64,000 nucleotides of DNA from Poriferisodalis sp965226645 (GTDB taxonomy: Bacteria > Actinomycetota > Acidimicrobiia > Acidimicrobiales > Poriferisodalaceae): NCBI GenBank assembly GCA_965226645.1, contig CBDDDL010000003.1, forward strand, positions 248,001-312,000. The letters run 5' to 3'. Both the position numbers and the translations under genes were made by a program. Shown here in pieces: positions 24,901 through 33,515 of the stretch. Position 1 is the stretch's first letter; each line of letters opens with the position of its first letter. Under the pieces are notes generated by a model. That model saw nothing but the letters and a program-made list of their open reading frames with translations. It had not been told where the DNA came from and ran no database searches.

Positions 24901-26028
24901 CTACTCGCCGCCGGGAAGCAACTCGACGGTGACTCGCTGCCAGCCGTCACCCACGACGTCGATGCCGGCCTCCCGCAGATTGGCCACCGCCTCTTCAGCG
25001 ATGTCGGTGCGGTAGGCGCCGTCGGTTGGAGCCGAAGCCAGAATGCCCTCGCTGGTCGCCACCTCGACGGTCTGAGCCCACAGATCAGGATCCATGATGC
25101 CTGCGCCCAGTGGCGATGGCCAGATCAATGCGCTGATCTCGTTCATCTGCCATGTCTGGTGTGACTCGCCCAGCGTCGAGACATTGTCGAGCACGATTTG
25201 CACGCACTCGGCGGGGTTGTCCCGGCAGTGGATCCAGCCTCGAAGCGACGCCTCAACGAACCGAACAGCCGCATCGCGGTAGGCCGGATCGTCATCGAGG
25301 CGATCGGCGTCTGCCCACAGAGCGTCCTGCAGCATCGCCGTGCCCACGTCATTCCAGTTGATGACGTTGAGGTCCTCAGGCTGGAAGACCTCGCCGGTGT
25401 CAGGGTTGACCGTCTCGAGCACTTGGGCGTACTCGTTGTAGATCATGGCCTGCGCTGCGTCGATCTGTCCGTCGATCAGGGCCAGCATGTCGAAGTTCTG
25501 CTGCACCAACTGGACGTCGGAATCCGGGTCCAGCCCGCTTTGGCGAAGTCCCGCCAGCAGCTCGAATTCGTTGCCGAATCCCCAGTTGCCCACCGTGCGG
25601 CCCTCGAGGTCACTCACCTCCGAGATGCCGGAGCCGACGAAGGACACCTGCAAAGTGGCGCTTCGTTGGAACACTTGGGCAATGTTGGTGATGTTGGCAC
25701 CCTCTTCTCGCGGCACCAAGCCTCTCGGCACCCACGAGACCGCGAATTCAGCAGCACCTGAGTCCAGAACCGAGGCCGGCACGATGTCAACGCCGCCCTC
25801 GAGGATCTCCACGTCGAGTCCGACATCTTCGTAGAACCCGAGCGACTGAGCCGCGTAGTAGCCGGCGAACTGTGCCTGCGTGAACCACTGCAGCTGCAGC
25901 GACACTTCGCTGATGGGCTCGAATTCGGGCTCATCGGCTGCGTCATCGCTGCCGGTGCAGGCCGCGGCTAGTAGGCCGAGCGCCAGCAGCGGCACCAGCA
26001 GCCGTATCAAATTTTTCTTAGCCTTCAT
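24901..26028 (-). CDS. ABC transporter substrate-binding lipoprotein, NMT1/THI5-like
   Basis: A 375-residue secreted binding protein. Residues 1-24 form a lipoprotein signal with lipobox LAAAC and Cys24 as the lipid anchor. The mature part begins with VSLQLQWFTQAQFAGYYAA, the hallmark of the NMT1/THI5 group that binds pyrimidines, riboflavin or similar heterocycles. The start has GGGGGAG 4 to 5 bases upstream. It is the last gene of a run containing two permeases, an ATPase, a dihydropyrimidinase and a carbamoylase. A pyrimidine or hydantoin ligand is therefore likely, by context. Confidence 0.9.
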   Translation of the reverse strand: MKAKKNLIRLLVPLLALGLLAAACTGSDDAADEPEFEPISEVSLQLQWFTQAQFAGYYAAQSLGFYEDVGLDVEILEGGVDIVPASVLDSGAAEFAVSWVPRGLVPREEGANITNIAQVFQRSATLQVSFVGSGISEVSDLEGRTVGNWGFGNEFELLAGLRQSGLDPDSDVQLVQQNFDMLALIDGQIDAAQAMIYNEYAQVLETVNPDTGEVFQPEDLNVINWNDVGTAMLQDALWADADRLDDDPAYRDAAVRFVEASLRGWIHCRDNPAECVQIVLDNVSTLGESHQTWQMNEISALIWPSPLGAGIMDPDLWAQTVEVATSEGILASAPTDGAYRTDIAEEAVANLREAGIDVVGDGWQRVTVELLPGGE

Positions 26029-26079
26029 ATTTCTCCCCCTTTTAGGTTCCCAAATGGGATCTCACGCACAACAATCGGT

Positions 26080-26862
26080 TCATGCTGCCTTCCGCGCTGC
26101 GAAGTACCACGGCATGATCAGACGTTCGAGCACCGCAGCAATCGCGTACAGGCCGATGCCCACCAGCGAGCCCGCCAGCACCGCGGCCCACGCGTCGTCG
26201 TAGCGGGTCAACCCAGCCGAGTTGGTGATGACGTTGCCAAGCGCGTCCTGTCGGCCGCCGAAGTACTCGGCCACGATGGCGGCGATCACCGCCAGCGACG
26301 TGGCGAGTTTGAGTGCAGTGAAGAAGTACGGCATCGCGTTCGGGATGCGCACTTCGCGCATGATCCTCCACTTGCCGGCGCCGTAGGACTCCATGAGCTC
26401 GACCTGGCTGGCCTCGGGCTGTCCGAGCCCCCGGGTCGTGTTGATGAACACCGGAAAGAAGACCAGCACGACCACGACGGCCTGGTTGGAGCGGGGCGAC
26501 AGAATCCCGAACCAGGCGTTGAAGATGGGTGCCAGCGCGATGATCGGCACCGCGTTGACGGCGACAGCCAGCGGTGTGATCGTCTCGTTGGCCGAGCGAA
26601 AGGCTGTGACGAGCACGGCAGCCGTCGCTCCCGCCACGACCCCAGCGAGGAGTCCGGTGACGATGATGAAACCGGTGATGCTGGTGGCTGTCGCGATGGT
26701 TTCGAAGTTCTCGGCCACCGCACTGCCGATGCGCGAGGGCGGCGGGAGCACGAAGCCGTCAGGGCTCAGCACTGCCAGGAGGGCCTCCCAGCCGCCGAAC
26801 ATGATCAGCGCGGCCACCATCGGCGGCAGCCACGAGCGAAGCAGCGTCTTTGCCGCGGTCAC
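26080..26862 (-). CDS. ABC transporter permease (SsuC/ThiX-like)
   Basis: A 260-residue BPD-type inner-membrane permease with six hydrophobic segments. The EAA loop, which contacts the ATPase, is ELMESYGAGKWRIMREVRIP followed by NAMPYFF. GTG 26862 overlaps the ATPase stop by GTGA. It is one of two permeases in this importer, which probably form a heterodimer. Confidence 0.9.
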   Translation of the reverse strand: MTAAKTLLRSWLPPMVAALIMFGGWEALLAVLSPDGFVLPPPSRIGSAVAENFETIATATSITGFIIVTGLLAGVVAGATAAVLVTAFRSANETITPLAVAVNAVPIIALAPIFNAWFGILSPRSNQAVVVVLVFFPVFINTTRGLGQPEASQVELMESYGAGKWRIMREVRIPNAMPYFFTALKLATSLAVIAAIVAEYFGGRQDALGNVITNSAGLTRYDDAWAAVLAGSLVGIGLYAIAAVLERLIMPWYFAARKAA

Positions 26863-27710
26863 GATTCGTGACCTCCTCGCAGTGCGTTTCGCACTGCGGT
26901 CACGTTGGCGAAGTAGGCCGGGTTGTCGCGGGTTGCCTCGCTGCGCTCCCCGAGGTCGGTGCCGATGACAGCGGAGATCCTCCCCGGACGGGGCGACATG
27001 ACCACAACCCTCGTGGACAGGAAAACCGCCTCGCTGATGGAGTGGGTCACGAAGATCACCGTGGTCTGTGTCTCGGTCCAGATCCGCAGCAGCTCGGTTT
27101 GCATGTGTTCGCGCGTCATCTCGTCGAGCGCGCCGAACGGTTCGTCCATCAACAGCAGCTTCGGATCGAACGACATCGCCCGAGCGATGGCGACTCGTTG
27201 CTGCATGCCGCCGGACAGCTCCGCGGGATGGTGCCTGGCGAAGTCGCCCAGCTTCACCAATTCGAGCATTTCGGCTGAGCGCTGCCGACGGTCGGCCGCC
27301 TTCCATCCCATCAGCTCGAGCGGCAGCTCGATGTTGCGCGACACGTTGCGCCAGTCGAACAGACCTGCCCTCTGGAACACCATCGAGTAGTCGCGGTCGA
27401 GGCGGGCACGGTCGGCCGGCTTGCCGTTGACCTTGACCGACCCGTCGCTCACGTCGATCAGCGCAGCGATCAGCCGCAGCAGGGTGCTCTTGCCACAGCC
27501 GGATGGGCCGATCAGCGTGACGAACTCGCCCGAGCCGATCCGGAGATCGATGTCAGTGAGTGCGACGATCTCGTTGGGGCGCCCCGGGTTGAACACCTTG
27601 GAGACGTTCTCCACCTCGACGACGGCTGTGGCGTCGCTCGCAGCGCCGTCGAGGTCGTTGCTCTCGCCCGCATCGCTCATGTGCCCGTCGCTCATGTGCC
27701 CGTCGTTCAT
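26859..27710 (-). CDS. ABC transporter ATP-binding protein (SsuB/ThiZ-like)
   Basis: A 283-residue ATPase subunit. Walker A GPSGCGKST, signature LSGGMQQRVAIARA and Walker B LLLMDEPFGALDEMTREHMQ are all intact. The gene starts with an in-frame repeat that encodes MNDGHMSDGHMSD, giving three possible ATG starts 15 bases apart. The first overlaps the preceding permease stop as ATGA and is chosen. About 30 residues precede the usual family N-terminus. It energises the two flanking permeases. Confidence 0.92.
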   Translation of the reverse strand: MNDGHMSDGHMSDAGESNDLDGAASDATAVVEVENVSKVFNPGRPNEIVALTDIDLRIGSGEFVTLIGPSGCGKSTLLRLIAALIDVSDGSVKVNGKPADRARLDRDYSMVFQRAGLFDWRNVSRNIELPLELMGWKAADRRQRSAEMLELVKLGDFARHHPAELSGGMQQRVAIARAMSFDPKLLLMDEPFGALDEMTREHMQTELLRIWTETQTTVIFVTHSISEAVFLSTRVVVMSPRPGRISAVIGTDLGERSEATRDNPAYFANVTAVRNALRGGHES

Positions 27711-28684
27711 GTGACAGCTTCCCGGCCCTTGCGTCCCACCAGCGCGTACTCCACGGACGAGATCACCGAGAAGACGAAGATCCCCAGAACCGCCGCACCT
27801 AGCACGGCCACATAGAGGCGCTCAGGCCCCGTCGTGTAGCGCTGGGCTTCCAGCAACACCCGGCGGCCCAAGCCGCCCTTCACCCCGGCAGAGATCTCGC
27901 CCACGATGGCGCCCACGACGCTCGCTGTGGCTGCGATCTTGAACGCAGCGAACAAGTAGGGCAGCGACGCCGGCAAGCGCAGCCGCCACAGCGTCTGGCC
28001 CCATCGCGCCGCGTAGGAGTCCATCAGCTCGAGGTTCTCGGGCCGGGGGGACTGCAGGCCTCGCAGGCCGTTGATGGTCACCGGGAAGAAGGTCAGGTAG
28101 GTGGCGATGATCGATACCGACATCCAGTCCTGCCAATCGAAGGGCAGGAAGTCCAAGCTCTTGCGGCCCCAGATCACGATGATGGGCGCGATGGCGATCA
28201 GCGGGATGGTTTGGCTGGCGATGACGTGGGGCACGAACGCACGCTCCAAGCGCCCCGACGTGGTGAGCACGATGGCGATGCCCAAGCCGACCAATACCCC
28301 GATGGTGAACCCCACCGCTGCCTCTCGCAGCGTGAAGGCAGCCTCGGTGGCGATGATCGTCCAGAAGGCTTGGCCGGTGCCCCTGGGCTCAGCGAAGATC
28401 CCCGCGACGATGTCCAGTATTGGGGGCATTTTCAGGTCGTTGGTCTCGGGCAGGAACGACCCGATCACCGGCCAGCTGGACTGACCGTCGTCGATGGCTG
28501 TTCCCACCTTCTTGTAGGCGGTATAGGCAAGGCCCAGCAGGCACACGAACAGCGCCAGCACGACCACCTGCCGCAAGGTTTGGCGGGCTCGGGCGCGGCG
28601 GCGCTCGCGGGCCGCCTGCTGTCGAAGGAACTGGTCTCGGACGATCGGGTCGATCGTCGCCGGGGCAGCGGTGTCTGCTTGCAC
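27707..28684 (-). CDS. ABC transporter permease (SsuC/ThiX-like), with N-terminal extension
   Basis: A 325-residue permease. A hydrophilic, arginine-rich N-terminus (RQQAARERRRARARQTLRQ) precedes the first helix VVVLALFVCLLGLAY, and the remaining helices carry the EAA loop ELMDSYAARWGQTLWRLRLP. It starts at GTG 28684, ten bases after the LLM oxidoreductase stop, and overlaps the ATPase gene by ATGA, so it is part of the same operon. The longer N-terminus distinguishes it from the second permease. Confidence 0.9.
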   Translation of the reverse strand: MQADTAAPATIDPIVRDQFLRQQAARERRRARARQTLRQVVVLALFVCLLGLAYTAYKKVGTAIDDGQSSWPVIGSFLPETNDLKMPPILDIVAGIFAEPRGTGQAFWTIIATEAAFTLREAAVGFTIGVLVGLGIAIVLTTSGRLERAFVPHVIASQTIPLIAIAPIIVIWGRKSLDFLPFDWQDWMSVSIIATYLTFFPVTINGLRGLQSPRPENLELMDSYAARWGQTLWRLRLPASLPYLFAAFKIAATASVVGAIVGEISAGVKGGLGRRVLLEAQRYTTGPERLYVAVLGAAVLGIFVFSVISSVEYALVGRKGREAVT

Positions 28685-28694
28685 GATGCGCCGG

Positions 28695-29696
28695 TCAGGT
28701 TCCCAGCGCCGGAATGATCTGCTGGCCGTAGGCGCTCAGCGTCTCGTCCTTGTTGTCGTGCATCAGGTAGATGGCGAACTGGTCAACGCCCAGATCACGC
28801 AGCTCGGCGAGCCGGGCAATATGGCTGCTGGCGTCGCCGAGAATGCAGAACCGGTCGATCACGTCGTCGGGGACGAAGTCGGTGTGGATGTTGCCGGCCT
28901 TGCCGTGCTCGGCATAGTCGTAGCCCTCGCGCTCTGAGATGTAGTCGGTGAGTGCTTGCGGCACCCCGCCGCCAGCGTCGCCGTAACGCTCCACGAGGTC
29001 GGCCACGTGGTTGCCGACCATGCCCCCGAACCACCGGCACTGGTCGCGCTGATGGGCGAGGTCGTCGCCGACATAGGCAGGCGCGGCGACGCATATGTAG
29101 AGGTCGTGGGGATCGCGACCAGCCTCTGCGGCTGCCCGGCGGACGGCGGCAACCGTCCACTCGGTGATCTGTGGGTCAGCCAGCTGCAGGATGAAGCCAT
29201 CGGCCTGCTCGCCGCAGAGCTGCAGCGCCCGCGGACCGTAGGCGGCCATCCAGATGTCGAGCTCGCTGCCCGCCGACCACGGGAATTGCTGTCGGGTGCC
29301 GTTGTATTCGACTTCTCGGCCTTCGGCCAAGCCCTTGATGACCTTCATCGATTCGGCCAGCGTGGCGAGGCTGGTTGGGGTGTGCCCGAGCACTCGCATG
29401 GCTGAGTCGCCCCGGCCGATGCCGCACACCGTGCGGTTGCCGAACATGTCGTTGAGCGTGGCGAACATCGAAGCGGTCACCGTCGGGTTCCGGGTGCCCG
29501 GGTTGGTGACCATCGGGCCGACGACCATGCGATTCGTGGCCGACAGCATCTGGCTGAAGATCACATAGGGCTCTTGCCACAGCACGTGGCTGTCGAAGGT
29601 CCACCCGTAGGAGAAGCCGAAGGTTTCAGCCCGCCGGGCCAGATCGACCACTCGCCACGCGGGAGGGTCCGTTTGCAGAACAACGCCAAAATCCAT
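28695..29696 (-). CDS. LLM class F420-type oxidoreductase of the pyrimidine/hydantoin cluster
   Basis: A 333-residue luciferase-like protein beginning MDFGVVLQTDPPAWRVVDLA. The motifs GWTFDSHVLWQEPY and NPGTRNPTVTASMFATL are typical of the subgroup often annotated as TIGR03842, related to methylenetetrahydromethanopterin reductase. Genes of this subgroup are commonly seen beside dihydropyrimidinase genes, as here; I state this from memory. GGAGG lies 9 bases before ATG 29696. Its step may be the reduction or oxidation of a pyrimidine ring, replacing a classical dihydropyrimidine dehydrogenase, which is absent from the window. That role is inference. Confidence 0.85.
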   Translation of the reverse strand: MDFGVVLQTDPPAWRVVDLARRAETFGFSYGWTFDSHVLWQEPYVIFSQMLSATNRMVVGPMVTNPGTRNPTVTASMFATLNDMFGNRTVCGIGRGDSAMRVLGHTPTSLATLAESMKVIKGLAEGREVEYNGTRQQFPWSAGSELDIWMAAYGPRALQLCGEQADGFILQLADPQITEWTVAAVRRAAAEAGRDPHDLYICVAAPAYVGDDLAHQRDQCRWFGGMVGNHVADLVERYGDAGGGVPQALTDYISEREGYDYAEHGKAGNIHTDFVPDDVIDRFCILGDASSHIARLAELRDLGVDQFAIYLMHDNKDETLSAYGQQIIPALGT

Positions 29697-29762
29697 GTTC
29701 TTGGTCCTCCGATTCGGTCAGTCGGTCTGAGACGTGGTCGAGCTGGGCCTGAGTGTCGTCCC

Positions 29763-31172
29763 CTACTGCAGGTATTGGCAGAGGCCTCGGGGCAGGTACT
29801 TCCCGTCGCTGGCACGGCCCAGGTACCGACCGTCGTCGATGATCCTGCGGCCCCGCGAGAACACAGTGTCGACATGGCCGGTCACCTCGACGCCCTCGTA
29901 CGCCGAGTGGTCGATGTTCATGTGATGGTTGTCCACGCTGATGGTCCAGCGCCTGTCGGGGTCATAGATCACGACATCGGCATCGGCACCCGCCGCGATG
30001 ATCCCCTTGCGGGGGTACAGGCCCATCATGCGGGCCGGGGTGGTGGCGCACAGCTCGACCCAGCGAGCCAGGCCGATCTCGCCGGTGACCACGCCTTGGT
30101 AGATCATGTCCATGCGGTGCTCGACGCCGCCGATTCCGTTGGGGATCGCCCGGAAATCGTCGAGGCCCAGTTCTTTCTGCTCCTTCATGCAGAACGGGCA
30201 GTGGTCGGTGGACACGACAGCTAGGTCGTTGGTTCGCAGACCTTTCCAGAGTGTGTCCTGGTGGCCTTCGGCACGGGAGCGAATCGGCGTCGAGCACACG
30301 TAGGCCGCCCCCTCGAAGCCGGGCCGGTCGAGGTGTTCTTCCAAGCTGAAGTGCAGGTACTGCGGGCAGGTCTCGGCGAACACGTTCATGCCGGCGTCGC
30401 GCGCCAGCGCTACCTGCTCGAGGGCCTCGGCCGCCGACAGGTGCACGATGTACAGCGGCGACGCTCCCACCTTGGCGAGCTGGATGGCCCGGTGGGTGGC
30501 CTCGGACTCCAGCTCGGGGCGTCGCACGTAGCCGTGGTTGACAGGAGCGGTTTCGCCGCGCTCGAACGCTTGGGCGGCCAGCACGTCGATGGCCAGGCCG
30601 TTCTCGGCGTGCATCATGATCAGCCCGCCGTTGCCGGCCGCCTGCTGCATGGCCCGCAGGATCTGGCCGTCGTCGGAGAGCATCACGCCTGGGTAAGCCA
30701 TGAACAGCTTGAAGCTGGTGATGCCCTCGTTGACCAACAGGTCCATCTCTTTGAGCGAGTCGTTGTCGACGCCGCCGATGATCATGTGGAAGCCGAAGTC
30801 GACGGCGCAGTTGCCTTCGGCCTTGGCCATCCAAGCGTCAAGGCACTCACGCACGTTCTCGCCGGCTTTTTGCACCGCGAAGTCGACGATGGTGGTGGTG
30901 CCGCCCCAGGCCGCGGCCCGGGTGCCGGTTTCGAACGTGTCGGAGGCGAGGGTGCCGCCGAAGGGCAGCTCCATGTGGGTGTGCACGTCCACCCCGCCGG
31001 GTACCACCAGGCGTCCGGTGGCGTCGACGACCTCGGCGCCCTGCTCGGCTGCGACCGCGATGTCGCTGCCTGGCTGTAAGACGGCCACGATCTGCTCGCC
31101 GTCTATGAGCACCTCAGCCGGATCCGCACCGGTCGAGCTGACAACGGTGCCTCCGGTGATCAGCGTTGCCAT
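29763..31172 (-). CDS. hydA: Dihydropyrimidinase / hydantoinase
   Basis: A 469-residue metal-dependent cyclic amidohydrolase that opens dihydrouracil, dihydrothymine or hydantoin rings. Metal ligands His64 and His66 lie in VDVHTHMELP, and the lysine that is carboxylated to bridge two zinc ions is Lys155 in ITSFKLFMAYPG. Further ligands are in VHLSAAEALEQV and STDHCPF. GGGAG stands 9 bases before ATG 31172. With the nitrilase-type carbamoylase upstream and the ABC importer downstream it forms a reductive pyrimidine catabolic operon. Confidence 0.92.
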   Translation of the reverse strand: MATLITGGTVVSSTGADPAEVLIDGEQIVAVLQPGSDIAVAAEQGAEVVDATGRLVVPGGVDVHTHMELPFGGTLASDTFETGTRAAAWGGTTTIVDFAVQKAGENVRECLDAWMAKAEGNCAVDFGFHMIIGGVDNDSLKEMDLLVNEGITSFKLFMAYPGVMLSDDGQILRAMQQAAGNGGLIMMHAENGLAIDVLAAQAFERGETAPVNHGYVRRPELESEATHRAIQLAKVGASPLYIVHLSAAEALEQVALARDAGMNVFAETCPQYLHFSLEEHLDRPGFEGAAYVCSTPIRSRAEGHQDTLWKGLRTNDLAVVSTDHCPFCMKEQKELGLDDFRAIPNGIGGVEHRMDMIYQGVVTGEIGLARWVELCATTPARMMGLYPRKGIIAAGADADVVIYDPDRRWTISVDNHHMNIDHSAYEGVEVTGHVDTVFSRGRRIIDDGRYLGRASDGKYLPRGLCQYLQ

Positions 31173-31245
31173 ATTCGTGTCTCCCTGTGCGGCTAGCCCA
31201 GCGTTGTGGCGGAGTGGCAGGTGATCCGAGTCCGGATCGCCCGGA

Positions 31246-32088
31246 TCAGGGCGCCGTCAGCGGCCCGTAGGAGTCGGGGCGGCGGTCCCGGTAGAAGGCC
31301 CACTGGTTGCGGACCTCGTCGATCAGCTCGAGGTCGAGCTCGCGCACCACGAGCTCGTCGTCCCGGTCCGACGCGGCCGTTTGCACAATCTGGCCCCGCG
31401 GGTTGGCGAAGTACGACGTCCCGTAGAAATCGTTGTCGCCCAGCGGCTCGACGCCGACCCGGTTGATGGCCGCTACGTAGTACATGTTGGCCGCCGCGGC
31501 GGAGGTCTGTTCAAGCTGCCACAGGTAGGCGGACAGTCCCCGGCTGGTGGCGGAGGGGTTGAACACAATCTCAGCTCCGGCGAGTCCGAGTGCCCGCCAG
31601 CCCTCGGGGAAATGCCGGTCGTAGCAGATGTACACGCCGATGGTGCCGACGGCGGTCTGGAATACCGGATAACCGAGGTTGCCGGGTCGGAAATAGAACT
31701 TCTCCCAGAACCCCTTGACCTGCGGGATGTGGTTCTTGCGGTACTTGCCGAGGTAGGTCCCGTCGGCGTCGATCACCGCGGCGGTGTTGTAGAGGAATCC
31801 GGCCTTCTCTCGCTCGTACATGGGCACAACGAGCACCATCTCGTGCTTGGCGGCCAGCTCACAAAAACGCTTGGTGGTCGGCCCATCGGGAATGGCTTCC
31901 GCGTAGGAGTAGTACTCGGCGTCTTGCACCTGGCAGAAGTAGGGCCCGTAGAACAGCTCTTGAAAGCACATCACCCTGGTGCCTGCGGCGGCCGCTTCGG
32001 CGACGTGCTTTTCGTGCAGCTCGATCATGGAGTCTTTGTCGCCGGTCCAGGCGACCTGGACGATTGCGGCGGTCACTGTTCGTGCCAT
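31246..32088 (-). CDS. Nitrilase-superfamily carbamoylase (beta-ureidopropionase type)
   Basis: A 280-residue carbon-nitrogen hydrolase. The catalytic triad is Glu44 in CFQELFYGP, Lys118 in GKYRKNHIPQ and Cys155 in GVYICYDRHFPEGWR. The residues around the cysteine are typical of N-carbamoyl-beta-alanine and N-carbamoyl amino acid amidohydrolases. It would remove the carbamoyl group from the product of the adjacent dihydropyrimidinase, releasing ammonia, CO2 and beta-alanine. AGGGAGG stands 6 bases before ATG 32088, a strong ribosome site for the first gene of the operon. Confidence 0.9.
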   Translation of the reverse strand: MARTVTAAIVQVAWTGDKDSMIELHEKHVAEAAAAGTRVMCFQELFYGPYFCQVQDAEYYSYAEAIPDGPTTKRFCELAAKHEMVLVVPMYEREKAGFLYNTAAVIDADGTYLGKYRKNHIPQVKGFWEKFYFRPGNLGYPVFQTAVGTIGVYICYDRHFPEGWRALGLAGAEIVFNPSATSRGLSAYLWQLEQTSAAAANMYYVAAINRVGVEPLGDNDFYGTSYFANPRGQIVQTAASDRDDELVVRELDLELIDEVRNQWAFYRDRRPDSYGPLTAP

Positions 32089-32214
32089 GTGGTGCCTCCC
32101 TCGCTCGATCGGTGGACGTGTATCCGTGGTGAATGGAAAGAAGCGAGCCTAGATCAGGGCGCAGAGGGCCTTTGCCCCCGACGCGCACCGGGCCGGATCG
32201 GGCAGGATGTACCG

Positions 32215-33510
32215 ATGTCCAAACGGCGCACCGCCTTCCGCGGTTGGAAGGTGGTGACCGCCGGAGGAATCACGCAAGGCCTTCAGGCCGCCCTGGTGAT
32301 GCACGCGATGGGCTCGTACCTCGTCGAGCTCGAGAAGGAATTCGGCTGGAGCAAGACTGCCCTGTCAGGTGCGTTCGCCATGAATCGTGCCGAGACGGCG
32401 CTGCTCGGGCCTGCCCAAGGCTGGCTGCTCGATCGCTTCGGGCCTCGGGCCATTGCTCGAACCGGGGCCGTGTTCATGGCGATCGGCTTCGTCGCGTTCA
32501 GCCAGCTCCACTCGCTGTGGCAGTTCTACGGCGCATTCCTGTTGCTGGCCATCGGAACCGGCTTCTGCGGTTTCTTGACTGTCACGGTCTCGATCGTGCG
32601 CTGGTTCGAGCGGCTGCGGGCCCGAGCGCTGGCAATCGGCGGCATGGGCCTCGCCCTCGGCGGCATGGGCGTGCCGCTTGTGGTGCTGTCGTTCTCGCGC
32701 TTCGGATGGCGCACGACCGCGGCGGTGTCCGGCGTCGGGGGCGCCATTGTGGCTTGGTGGCTTGCGAAGTACCTCGAAGGACGGCCCGAGGACTACGGCC
32801 AAGAGGTGGACGGCGGTGCCGCCGCTGTCTCCAATAGCCGCACGGTACGCGCCGAGGGACTCTCGGACATCCACTTCACCGCTGCCGAGGCGGTGCGCAC
32901 GCGTGCGTTCTGGATGATCTCGCTCGGGCACATGAGCGCGTTGCTGGTGGTCGGTGCCGTCATGGCCCACCTCCAGCTCTACCTGACGGCTGAACGGGGG
33001 TACTCGCTGCAGCGCGCCAGCTTCGTCGCTGCTGCACTGCCGCTGATGCAATTGGCCGGCATGGCCGTCGGAGGCTGGCTGGGCGACCGCGTCAACAAGC
33101 GACTCATCGCGTCGATCGCCATGCTCGGACACTCTGCTGGCTTGCTGCTTCTGGCATGGGCGCCGAACCTGACGGTCCTTGTGGCGTTCCTGCTGCTGCA
33201 CGGATTGGCGTGGGGGGCGCGAGGCCCGCTCATGCAGGCGTTGCGTGCCGACTACTTCGGCTCGTCCTCGTTCGCCGCGATCATGGGCATCAGCTCGGTC
33301 ATCGTGATGATGGGACCGGTCGTGGGCCCGCTGGCGGCTGGCTGGCTCGCTGACACGACCGGCAGCTACGCCTTCGGCTTCGTGGCACTCGCAATCTTGA
33401 CGGGCTTGGGAATGCTGTTCTTCGTGTTTGCCAAGCCGCCCGCCCCTCCGGTGCGCTCGACGCGCGGCGCCCCAAGCATCAAATCGCCCCAGCGCCAGGT
33501 GGCAGGCTGA
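32215..33510 (+). CDS. MFS transporter
   Basis: A 431-residue major facilitator with about 12 membrane helices and a central hydrophilic loop. It begins MSKRRTAFRGWKVVTAGGI; the motif LDRFGPRAIARTG after helix 2 corresponds to the MFS motif A region, and LGDRVNKRLIAS to its repeat. AGGA stands 7 bases before ATG 32215. The frame is open much further left, to 31381, but that part is antisense to the carbamoylase. The P450 gene follows after 5 bases, so the transporter probably moves the substrate or product of the P450-LLM-TauD-CaiB cluster. Confidence 0.9.
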   Translation: MSKRRTAFRGWKVVTAGGITQGLQAALVMHAMGSYLVELEKEFGWSKTALSGAFAMNRAETALLGPAQGWLLDRFGPRAIARTGAVFMAIGFVAFSQLHSLWQFYGAFLLLAIGTGFCGFLTVTVSIVRWFERLRARALAIGGMGLALGGMGVPLVVLSFSRFGWRTTAAVSGVGGAIVAWWLAKYLEGRPEDYGQEVDGGAAAVSNSRTVRAEGLSDIHFTAAEAVRTRAFWMISLGHMSALLVVGAVMAHLQLYLTAERGYSLQRASFVAAALPLMQLAGMAVGGWLGDRVNKRLIASIAMLGHSAGLLLLAWAPNLTVLVAFLLLHGLAWGARGPLMQALRADYFGSSSFAAIMGISSVIVMMGPVVGPLAAGWLADTTGSYAFGFVALAILTGLGMLFFVFAKPPAPPVRSTRGAPSIKSPQRQVAG

Positions 33511-33515
33511 GCGGG

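Noticed and set aside
31381..32214. Long open frame continuing left of the MFS transporter start (709 codons in total)
   Set aside because: It is antisense to the carbamoylase gene, whose catalytic residues and strong ribosome site are clear. The MFS family N-terminus and its own ribosome site are at 32215.
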